This document shows positions 53,596-60,567 of a stretch of 64,000 nucleotides of DNA, in pieces; within the stretch, counting starts at the first letter, position 1; every line of letters begins with the position of its first letter. Origin of the DNA: DVED01 sp963838375 (GTDB lineage: Bacteria > Cyanobacteriota > Cyanobacteriia > Cyanobacteriales > Geitlerinemataceae); the NCBI GenBank assembly GCA_963838375.1, contig CAWIQY010000008.1:124001-188000 (forward strand). Direction: 5' to 3'. A program made the position numbers and the translations under genes. The notes beneath the pieces are model-generated. The model was not told the DNA's origin, ran no database searches, and saw only the letters and a list, made by a program, of their open reading frames with translations.

Positions 53596-53796
53596 GTGGT
53601 TCACATTCGTTTTGAAGGTCGCTCTTACGATATGAGCGAAACGCAACTGGGAATTCGGACAAATATGACCGATATAGTAGTGAAAGAGCGAGTAGCTGGA
53701 TATTTCGATGTTAACTGCGATCGCCTGCAATTCTACGTCGTCGATCGTCGCCCTAGCGGAGATATCGTCATTCGTCCCGAAGCTGTTTACGGCTAG
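53596..53796 (+). CDS. Small conserved-looking hypothetical protein
   Basis: The start is GTG 53596, with AAAGGAGG 7 bases upstream. The 66 residues (MVHIRFEGRSYDMSETQLGI... VVDRRPSGDIVIRPEAVYG) read as a compact beta-rich domain with no signal peptide or Cys. The strong ribosome binding site makes it a real gene. I do not recognise its function. It ends 16 bases before the first RNA unit, so it is likely on the same transcript as the array. Confidence 0.65.
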   Translation: MVHIRFEGRSYDMSETQLGIRTNMTDIVVKERVAGYFDVNCDRLQFYVVDRRPSGDIVIRPEAVYG

Positions 53797-53812
53797 ATTC
53801 AAAACCCGAAAA

Positions 53813-53966
53813 ACCGCGCCCAAACTTGAAAAGAATACACGCTAATTTCAATCTATTGTCCGCAAGGACTCGTGGGTTCAAATCCTACCCAATGCGCTGC
53901 TTTCATTGGTGGCGAAGTGGTTAAACGCGATAGATATGCCGACTCTTCTTTTCTAACTCGTGCGGT
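53813..53966 (+). ncRNA. Y-RNA-like unit A, with a circularly permuted tRNA-like module
   Basis: Distal stem ACCGCGC/GTGCGGT (53813-53819 with 53960-53966). Internal loop CCAAACTT/TAACTC. Second stem GAAAAGAA/TTCTTTTC (53828-53835 with 53946-53953). Inside, stem ATCTAT/ATAGAT (53851-53856 with 53930-53935) closes four arms in this order: hairpin GTCC-GCAA-GGAC; T-arm GTGGG-TTCAAAT-CCTAC (53872-53888); CCAATG/CATTGG capped by a 9-base loop (53889-53909); and D-arm GCG-AAGTGGTTAAA-CGC (53912-53928). That is a Leu/Ser-type tRNA read from the variable arm round to the D-arm, with the anticodon end attached to the Y stem. Confidence 0.7.
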
Positions 53967-54002
53967 GTGTTAAAACCATAAAGTTTTAGACATTCATTCG
54001 CA

Positions 54003-54121
54003 TCGCGCCCTAACCTAAAAAGCGTACATACTAGCTCATTGGTAGAGCAATCGACTTAGGATCGATCGTTAGCAGGTTCAAATCCTGTGTATGAAACCCA
54101 CCGCTTTTTAAACTTGCGCGA
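54003..54121 (+). ncRNA. Y-RNA-like unit B, with a tRNA-like module
   Basis: Distal stem TCGCGC/GCGCGA (54003-54008 with 54116-54121). Internal loop CCTAACC/AACTT. Second stem TAAAAAGCG/CGCTTTTTA (54016-54024 with 54102-54110). The enclosed module (54027-54093) is a standard-order cloverleaf: CATAC/GTATG, D-arm GCTC-ATTGGTA-GAGC, anticodon-like arm ATCGA-CTTAGGA-TCGAT, and T-arm GCAGG-TTCAAAT-CCTGT. Loop positions 34-36 read TAG. It is class I in shape, so it is not a normal tRNA-Leu. The acceptor continues into the Y stem instead of ending in a free CCA. Confidence 0.72.
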
Positions 54122-54135
54122 AGCAACAACCAAAG

Positions 54136-54261
54136 CACTTCGTTCCCTAATCGACAAAGCTTACATACTAGCTCAGAGGTAGAGCAATCGACTTAGGATC
54201 GATCCGACGCGGGTTCAACTCCCGTGTGTGTTACCACAGCTTTTTCTACTCGAACGAAGTG
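54136..54261 (+). ncRNA. Y-RNA-like unit C, with a tRNA-like module
   Basis: Distal stem CACTTCGTT/AACGAAGTG (54136-54144 with 54253-54261). Internal loop CCCTAATC/TACTCG. Second stem GACAAAGCT/AGCTTTTTC (54153-54161 with 54238-54246, one mismatch). The module (54163-54231) has ACATAC/GTGTGT, D-arm GCTC-AGAGGTA-GAGC, the same ATCGA-CTTAGGA-TCGAT arm as unit B, and T-arm GCGGG-TTCAACT-CCCGT. A TACCA follows. A run of six T after the distal stem could terminate transcription. Confidence 0.72.
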
Positions 54262-54342
54262 TTTTTTGAAATAGGAGTTTAGGAGTCTGGAAGTTCAGGA
54301 GTTTAGAATAAAAAATGTTTTTAAAGTTACTTCTATAAAATT

Positions 54343-54466
54343 TGCCGCATCCTCACCGATCGAGCTTACATACGTTTACCAAAACCACGGTGTGCGTGTA
54401 ACGGACGCACTGCAAGCCTGAGACCGATAGCAGGCATTTCATCAAGCTCGATCGACTTCTGCGGCA
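54343..54466 (+). ncRNA. Y-RNA-like unit D, non-tRNA module
   Basis: Distal stem TGCCGCA/TGCGGCA (54343-54349 with 54460-54466). Internal loop TCCTCACC/GACTTC. Second stem GATCGAGCTT/AAGCTCGATC (54358-54367 with 54444-54453, perfect). The enclosed ~75 bases form two hairpins, GTGCGT/ACGCAC (54392-54410) and GCCTG/CAGGC (54416-54435), without a recognisable T-loop. The shared stem and loop make it a member of the family with a different effector module. Confidence 0.65.
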
Positions 54467-54527
54467 CTATTGATTTTGCACTCATTCGATAAAACTACGA
54501 TCGCGAAGCGTCTGCAAAAAGAAACTC

Positions 54528-54607
54528 GCCGCACCCTAACCCAAAAAGCTTACATACTTTGGTCTGTAAAACCAAATCCCAAACATAGCTTTTTAAACTC
54601 GTGCGGC
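54528..54607 (+). ncRNA. Y-RNA-like unit E, minimal module
   Basis: Distal stem GCCGCAC/GTGCGGC (54528-54534 with 54601-54607). Internal loop CCTAACCC/AAACTC. Second stem AAAAAGCT/AGCTTTTT (54543-54550 with 54587-54594). The enclosed part is a single hairpin, TTTGGT/ACCAAA (54558-54576). At 80 bases it is the shortest unit, and it ends 80 bases before the Ro60-like gene. Confidence 0.65.
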
Positions 54608-54687
54608 ACTAACCGAACGGCTAGCCAAAGTAGCGATCGGATAACATCTCGATCGGAGAAGTCCATCAAAAAAAAAGGAGGTTGACG

Positions 54688-56121
54688 ATGAATATCGCAG
54701 AACGCGACTTGCGGCTGGAAATGCTCAACAGCTTGCTCACCACCCCTCACCGCAAACTAGAACAAGTCGCCGAAATTCACCAACTCATTGTCGAACTCGA
54801 TCCCATTTTCTACGGTCATTTAGCCGTTTGGTATCAACAAAACGGTGATGTGCGCGACCACAAAGAAGTGTTCGTCAGCCACTTGCTCACCAGCCATTTG
54901 ACCAAACATCGGGATGCTGGATTTATGATGCTACAAGAATTTCCACCTTACCAAGTCTCTCGGGTGGTAGACTTCATGAAACAGCAATTAGATAAACTGC
55001 CTCGTTGCGCGCGGACTGCGGTGCGTCGCTACCTGAAAGCGCGGGAACAAAACCCGGTAATGTTCGATCGAGCCGTGTTGCGAGCGCGTAAAGCCATGAA
55101 ACACCTGTATGCCAGCTTGCACGTCAAACCGGGTGCGCGAGCTAACGCCATTCTGTTTCGGAACCAACCCCCAGAAGGCTCTCTGGTAGCGATGTTGAAG
55201 CAGTTAGCCAAAGCTGACAGCAGCGCCGAACAAGCGCGGTTAATCGTGGAATTCAAAATTCCCTACACCATCGCCATCGGTGCCGTGAATCAGCTTACTC
55301 CCACCGTTCTGGTAGCGCTGATTGGCAACATGAGTTCCCAAGAGGTTATCAACAACCTCAAATCCCTGAAGGCGCGGGGAGCGATGGATCACCCTCAAGT
55401 CAAGCAACTCATCGACGCCAAATTGGAGGAAGCCGCCAAATCCACGCGAGTTTCCGCCTTCAAAGCGCGAGTTGCCGCCGATGCCACCGACTTCGATGCC
55501 GAAACGGCAGCCAAGTTAGAGCGCGTCACCAACGAACAAGTCAAGCGGCGCGGAACCATTACCCGTCCCACGGCGCTGTTGGTAGACAAATCCGGTTCCA
55601 TGGATAATGCGATCGAAGTCGGGAAGCGCCTTGCCGCTCTGATTTCCGGCATCACCGAAGCCGATTTGTTCGTCTACGCCTTCGATACCATTCCCTATCC
55701 TGTCACCGCACAGGGTTCGGAATTGACCGATTGGGAGCGAGCTTTCAATGGTATCAACGCCGGAGGGGGAACCAGCATCGGCTGCGCGTTAGAAGTGATG
55801 CGGCGCAAGCGCCAGCTTGTAGACCAAATCATCATCGTCACCGACGAAGGAGAAAACGCCGCGCCGTACTTCGGCGCCACCTACACCGCTTACTGCCGCG
55901 AGTTAGCAATCCTACCGAACGTTGTCATCGTCCGCATCGGCACGTACTACAACTGGCTGGAAACCCAACTCAAACAGCAGCAAGCACCCGTAGAAACCTT
56001 TACCTTTGGCGGTGACTACTACTCCCTGCCGAACCTCGTCCCTCTGATGACACGTCCTTCTCGCTTAGATTTGCTGATGGAGATTCTGGAGACGCCGTTA
56101 CCGGTTCGGGAGGATAAATAA
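54688..56121 (+). CDS. Ro60/Rsr-like (TROVE-type) protein with VWA domain
   Basis: I choose ATG 54688, with AGGAGG ending 6 bases upstream (477 aa). The N-terminal ~280 residues are helical and resemble the HEAT-like ring of Ro60: FVSHLLTSHLTKHRDAGFMML, LPRCARTAVRRYLKARE, TVLVALIGNMSSQEVINNLKSL, STRVSAFKARVA. The C-terminal von Willebrand A domain has a complete metal site: DKSGSMDNAI (DxSxS), the Thr in GGGTSIG, and IIIVTDEGENAAPY. Ro60/Rsr proteins bind Y RNAs and structured or misfolded RNAs, and with PNPase help RNA turnover. The five Y-RNA-like units just upstream support this role. The TROVE part is divergent, so a different VWA family cannot be excluded. Confidence 0.68.
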   Translation: MNIAERDLRLEMLNSLLTTPHRKLEQVAEIHQLIVELDPIFYGHLAVWYQQNGDVRDHKEVFVSHLLTSHLTKHRDAGFMMLQEFPPYQVSRVVDFMKQQLDKLPRCARTAVRRYLKAREQNPVMFDRAVLRARKAMKHLYASLHVKPGARANAILFRNQPPEGSLVAMLKQLAKADSSAEQARLIVEFKIPYTIAIGAVNQLTPTVLVALIGNMSSQEVINNLKSLKARGAMDHPQVKQLIDAKLEEAAKSTRVSAFKARVAADATDFDAETAAKLERVTNEQVKRRGTITRPTALLVDKSGSMDNAIEVGKRLAALISGITEADLFVYAFDTIPYPVTAQGSELTDWERAFNGINAGGGTSIGCALEVMRRKRQLVDQIIIVTDEGENAAPYFGATYTAYCRELAILPNVVIVRIGTYYNWLETQLKQQQAPVETFTFGGDYYSLPNLVPLMTRPSRLDLLMEILETPLPVREDK

Positions 56122-56176
56122 ACCGAAACTCAAAAGTCGGGATTTTACAAGAATCCCGGCTTTTCTATTGCGCATT

Positions 56177-56822
56177 ATGAAACTCCAAACCTACCCCTAT
56201 CTGGCTCAACTCAACCGACGGCATCCCACCGGACGCCAGATTCTCGCCCAATTCGACGACGAATCGATCGTCGTTTATCAAGCCTACCGACCCGAAATCG
56301 GTCGCTTCGCTGCCGAAAACGGCTATTTCGGCGGAGCTTTCAGCCTCAGTCGCATGAGTTGGATTAAGCCCAATTTCCTGTGGATGATGTATCGTTCGGG
56401 TTGGGGAACCAAACTCGGTCAAGAAGTCATCCTTGCCATTCGCCTCCAGCGCCGCGCTTTCGATACAATTTTGGCAGCCGCCGTTCCCTCATCATTCAGT
56501 CCCCATTTGTATGCAAGCATTGCTGATTGGCAACGATCGATCGGTACGGCAGTCGCAAGTCCGGCTTCAGTGGGATCCGGACCATCATCCATCGGGAGAA
56601 AAATCCCAACGACGGGCAATTCAACTGGGACTGCGTGGCGAAATCCTCTCAAAATACGCTCGCGAGTGGATTTTGGAGATTGAAGATATTTCGGAATTTG
56701 TCCGGCACCAATATCAATTTGTCCGCAACTCGGATTTAAGCCACCTCATCACCCCTTCAGAACGAGTCTATCCCCTCTGCGATCGGCAGATCGTCCGGCA
56801 GTTAAAACTTTCTCAAAGCTAA
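56177..56822 (+). CDS. DUF4291 protein, frameshifted
   Basis: The frame opens at ATG 56177 (MKLQTYPYLAQLNRRHPTGR, QILAQFDDESIVVYQAYRPE, FSLSRMSWIKPNFLWMMYRS) and holds to about 56546. It continues in another frame as RQSQVRLQWDPDHHPSGEKS, then RRAIQLGLRGEILSKYAREW. An extra base in GGTACGG near 56546 explains the break. DUF4291 proteins are widespread and uncharacterised. The gene follows the Ro60-like gene by 55 bases, so it may share its transcript and its RNA-related role (inference). Confidence 0.82.
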
Positions 56823-57400
56823 TGGCAGTACGATTGCTAATCTCCAGAAAGCCCTGAAAAACAAAGCTCTGAAGCCTCCGAAGCCCTAGCTGGATTAGAT
56901 GAGAAGCCTGCACTGTATGCAAGCATACAGTGTAGGAGTATGTCACATTCTATAACCCTTCCCAGTGGCGATCGAAGAAGGTTAGATTTAAGGACGGACT
57001 TGTATTAACATATTGGAATGCCAAGGTTAAACTCCTTCGCCGTCGTGAAACGTCAGACACACTTTTAGGCGTAAATGTTGGGCTTAGTGCCGCGAACACA
57101 CTTAAAACAGCGAGAGAATGAATAGATTCTCAAGACCCGAAAACCGAAATCATTGTATTTTTCAAGTAGGGCGGGGCACGCCCGAACTCTAGGCTTGTAT
57201 CCTAGTATGCTTTTGGAGATAGTCCCTCTGGGGTGACTATGAATTAGGCTTTGCAATTGGTACTGTCGTACGGTTGAAAAGTTTAAGAACTGCCGCCAGG
57301 ACATAGCACTTGAAGGACGATCGTTGAATTAAGAATCCCCGCGTCTTTAGATGCGGGGAGTGTCAAGAGATATCTGTTCGGAAAAAGGATTTAAACTACT
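56823..57400 (+). mobile_element. Decayed IS200/IS605 remnants with two orphan right ends
   Basis: No transposase frame survives. At 56907-56946 the hairpin CCTGCACTGTATGC/GCATACAGTGTAGG plus AGTATGTCAC matches the right end of the 16.9-kb tnpB element (GAAGCC-GCACTGT...GGAGTATGTCAC). At 57335-57369, AGAATCCCCGCGTCTTTAG, then ATGCGGGGAGTGTCAA, matches the end beside the tnpB fragment at 16.06 kb. The bases between translate to scattered tnpB-like pieces broken by stops. Confidence 0.6.
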
Positions 57401-57538
57401 ATGATCGCCGCCATGCTTTTCGCTAAATTACCCGAAGCTTATTCTATTTTTGACCCCTTGGTCGATGTACTGCCCGTTATTCCCGTCTTTTTCTTGTTGT
57501 TAGCTTTCGTGTGGCAGGCGGCAGTCGGGTTCAAGTAA
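57401..57538 (+). CDS. psbK: Photosystem II reaction center protein K
   Basis: The 45 residues read MIAAMLFAKLPEAYSIFDPL, then VDVLPVIPVFFLLLAFVWQA, then AVGFK. This is the whole PsbK sequence: a short N-terminal presequence, the KLPEAY...FDPLVDVLPVIP mature start, and one transmembrane helix. PsbK is a small subunit near CP43 in the thylakoid photosystem II complex. AAAAAGGA lies ~13 bases upstream. Its length is below the cut-off of many gene finders. Confidence 0.96.
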   Translation: MIAAMLFAKLPEAYSIFDPLVDVLPVIPVFFLLLAFVWQAAVGFK

Positions 57539-58170
57539 ACTCAACGTTGCAGTCAGCCTAATCGCTATAAAAAACGGAATGTAGCCTGCGATCTGCCAAG
57601 ACTTCTGTTGGCTGCGTCGCGGGCTGGTTTATCAAACTTAATCTCAGGACGATCGATCGCCACGGACTGAATCGATCGACGACTCACTTCTCGAAAAAGT
57701 CTGCTAGATTCTGAGAATCCAGAGACGTTCCATCCCGCTCGATCGCCCGAGAAAGGTCAAAAATGTCAGAAATGTATCCAGATTCGATGTGCGACTCTCT
57801 CGAGAGTATAACCGAATATAATAGACAGTTAGACCTTGAATTGACGCTTGAGTGACTATTGCTCCCCAAATCCGGCTGTCTCGGAGAACATCATCTGTTG
57901 CGATCGTGATTCTAGAAGTTGCACAGTCGAGCCGAATCGACTTGAGCCGGACTTCGTGAGTTTATATTGGGCTTGTCGCCACCTCAAAAAAAATGCCAAG
58001 CGGCTCTCGCGGTGGCGAGAGCTTCGGCATAAAACCACAAGTGTACTCCTTCAGAAGAAAGAGTACACGGCTTTGTCTCCAACTCAATAGATATGGCAAT
58101 TTATCAAAAATTGGCATAAAACCGTGGGACGGGGAACATTATTAATTCGTTCCTCTCTCAGTCGTTACCG
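57539..58170. other. Long intergenic region with two strong hairpins
   Basis: These 632 bases follow psbK. I trust no protein frame here; a 61-codon minus-strand frame at 57684-57869 has no recognisable features. Two perfect hairpins stand close together: GCTCTCGC-GGTG-GCGAGAGC (58003-58022), extended by ATGCC/GGCAT, and GTGTACTC...GAGTACAC (58041-58068). They could be a small RNA or the 5' leader of the carboxypeptidase gene. Confidence 0.45.
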
Positions 58171-59715
58171 ATGCTCGACCATCACCCAACCATGCAAACC
58201 CTCGGCAAAATCGACCTCAAATTTGAAGAACTGAAATCGCGCCTCAGTCAAATCCAAGACGTGGAAGCCGCTTCGGCTCTACTGCATTGGGATCAAGCGA
58301 CCTATATGCCTTCTGGAGGTGCACGGGCTAGAGGACGCCAAATCGCTACGTTACGGCAAATTGCTCACCAAAAACTCACCGCTCCAGAAATCGGGCAACT
58401 CCTAGAAGATCTGCGCGACTACGAAAACAACCTGCCTTACGACTCGAAGGATGCCAGCCTCATCCGCCTGACTCGTCGCAATTACCAACAAGCGATACAG
58501 GTTCCTGCCAGATTTATGGCAGAACTCTCCCTGCACCAGGCCCAAGCCTACGAGGTTTGGGCAAAATCTCGACCCCAAAACGACTTCGATGCCGTACGAC
58601 CCTATCTAGAAAAAACTCTAGATTTGAGCCAAGAGTTAGCTCGGTTTTTTCCGGGATACGATCGGATTGCCGATCCGCTCATCGCCTATTCTGACTATGG
58701 CACGAATACCGCTATGGTCGGGCAATTATTCGGTCAGCTTCGGCAACAGCTTATCCCCATCGTCAAAGCCATCGCCGAATCCCCACCCGTGGATGATTCC
58801 GCTCTGCATCAACAATTCGATGAAAGCGCGCAAACGCAATTCTGCCGCCGCGCCATTACCCGATTGGGCTACGACTTCCAACGCGGACGCCAAGATACAT
58901 CGCCCCACCCTTTTACCATCGGCTTTTCGATTAACGACGTGCGCTTGACCACTCGCACCTATCCCGACGATCTCAATCAGGGACTGTTCAGCACCTTTCA
59001 CGAAATGGGGCACGCGCTGTACGAACAAGGCATCGCCCAAGAATTGGAAGGAACACCTTTAGCCAGCGGGATCTCGGCGGGGATGCACGAAGCACAAGCG
59101 CGGCTGTGGGAAAATATGGTGGCTCGCTCTGGGGCATTTTGGGAATACTTCTACCCCTGGCTCAAAGGCGTGTTTTTGCGACAGTTGGGTACAGTATCGG
59201 TGAATAAATTTTACCGATCGATTAACAAAGTATCACGATCGCCGATTCGCACCGATGCTGACGAAGTGACTTACAATCTTCACGTGATGATTCGCTTCGA
59301 TTTGGAATTGGAAATGTTGGAGGGTCGGCTCTCCATTCGCGATTTGCCCGAAGCCTGGAACGAACGCTATCGCAGCAACCTGGGGATTGTTCCTCAAAAT
59401 CATGGCGAAGGGGTCTTGCAGGACGTACATTGGTACAGTGGGACGATCGGTGGAATGTTCCAAGGCTATACCCTGGGCAATCTCATTAGCGCTCAGCTTT
59501 ACGAAACTGCACTCACAGCTCATCCGGAAATTCCGGTCGATATCGAACGCGGTAATTTCCAATCGCTGCACCAATGGCTCAAAGAGAATATTTACCGTCA
59601 CGGTTGCAAGTATACGGCAACTGAACTACTTGAGAAAGTGACGGGAACGCCATTGAGCGTCGATCCGTTTATGAGCTATATTCGATCGAAGTTTGGAGAA
59701 CTCTACGAACTTTGA
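58171..59715 (+). CDS. M32 family metallocarboxypeptidase
   Basis: The 514-residue length is normal for the family. The zinc site is HEMGH at 277-281, with the third ligand Glu in GISAGMHEAQARLWE. Other family blocks are ASALLHWDQATYMPSGG near the start, HPFTIGFSINDVRLTTR, and IRTDADEVTYNLHVMIRF. The C-terminal QDVHWYSGTIGGMFQGYTLGNLISAQL is also diagnostic. It trims C-terminal residues from peptides in the cytoplasm, probably in peptide recycling. An alternative start is Met8; the choice is not decided by a ribosome site. Confidence 0.95.
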   Translation: MLDHHPTMQTLGKIDLKFEELKSRLSQIQDVEAASALLHWDQATYMPSGGARARGRQIATLRQIAHQKLTAPEIGQLLEDLRDYENNLPYDSKDASLIRLTRRNYQQAIQVPARFMAELSLHQAQAYEVWAKSRPQNDFDAVRPYLEKTLDLSQELARFFPGYDRIADPLIAYSDYGTNTAMVGQLFGQLRQQLIPIVKAIAESPPVDDSALHQQFDESAQTQFCRRAITRLGYDFQRGRQDTSPHPFTIGFSINDVRLTTRTYPDDLNQGLFSTFHEMGHALYEQGIAQELEGTPLASGISAGMHEAQARLWENMVARSGAFWEYFYPWLKGVFLRQLGTVSVNKFYRSINKVSRSPIRTDADEVTYNLHVMIRFDLELEMLEGRLSIRDLPEAWNERYRSNLGIVPQNHGEGVLQDVHWYSGTIGGMFQGYTLGNLISAQLYETALTAHPEIPVDIERGNFQSLHQWLKENIYRHGCKYTATELLEKVTGTPLSVDPFMSYIRSKFGELYEL

Positions 59716-59781
59716 AATGGGTAAAGATGACAGATCTGTCGATCTCTAATTGCGCTTTTGCCAATCACTAATAACGAGTAA

Positions 59782-60129
59782 CTAATACCTCGGAATCGCT
59801 CGATCGACCACGATCGAATAAGCATCAATCCCACCTTCGACATTATAAACCTGAGTGAATCCCTGACCGATCAACCACTGACACATATGAGCCGAGCGCA
59901 TTCCATGATGACACAGGACGATCGTTTCTGCATGAGGATCGAAACGATCGGCAATTTGGCTCGCCCACGTTTGGGATTCACTTAATGGCAAGTTTGAAAA
60001 TCCCGGTAAGGAAGCGGTTTCAACTTCATGGGGTTCTCTTACGTCTATGAGTTGAAAACCCTCTGCGTGACCGGAGTTCAGGCGATCGGCTAGTTCTTTA
60101 ACCGAGATGGCAATAAAAGATTCAGACAT
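59782..60129 (-). CDS. Single-domain rhodanese-like protein
   Basis: The 115-residue protein is one rhodanese domain. It starts ISVKELADRLNSG, has QLIDVREPHEVETASLPGF, and the active-site loop VLCHHGMRSAHMCQW with Cys73. It closes VYNVEGGIDAYS. The six-residue loop C-H-H-G-M-R fits sulfurtransferases. Likely substrates are thiosulfate or persulfides; its partner is unknown. It is transcribed away from the carboxypeptidase and glmS genes. Confidence 0.9.
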   Translation of the reverse strand: MSESFIAISVKELADRLNSGHAEGFQLIDVREPHEVETASLPGFSNLPLSESQTWASQIADRFDPHAETIVLCHHGMRSAHMCQWLIGQGFTQVYNVEGGIDAYSIVVDRAIPRY

Positions 60130-60567
60130 ATTAATTCAGGAATTTTATGACTTTATTGATAAACAGATTCTACCTCGATTGTCAAGTAATTTGAATGTAG
60201 ATGAAAAACGCTAACTCGAGCTTCGATTTCTCTCGAATTGTAAAATCCTGATTTTCGATCGTTTCAATTATTATGACACGATCTCACTCCTAGATCGATC
60301 GGCGCGCTACAATCGAAATTGTCCGAGATCTGGAAGACGGGTTATCGATTGGTAGACAAGGGGCGATAGTAAGAAATAAATCCTTACGGATGTCGCTCGA
60401 ACGCGAAAGGCTTGAGATTTTAGGGTGTGGAACTGCAACTCATACTTCTGAGAATCCTGGAACGAGCTTGCCAAATCCGATCGACTTTTGCTACCTTCCC
60501 GGAATACAGCACTCTCGGCGTGAGTGTATCCCGAGTGCAATCCCATCATGGTGAGGAGAAATATTCT
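60130..60567. other. Intergenic region upstream of glmS
   Basis: This 438-base spacer holds the divergent promoters of the rhodanese gene and glmS. A GTGAGGAGAA ribosome site sits just before the glmS ATG. The glmS frame stays open upstream to 60427 but without conserved residues. I see no glmS-ribozyme-like core. Confidence 0.45.

Noticed and set aside
53813..54607. Interpreting the array as ordinary or decayed tRNA genes
   Set aside because: Two of five units have no tRNA fold, one is permuted, and all five share long outer stems and an internal loop that a tRNA array would not have.
60130..60567. A glmS ribozyme in the glmS leader
   Set aside because: No core resembling the ribozyme is visible; the element is mostly known from Firmicutes.
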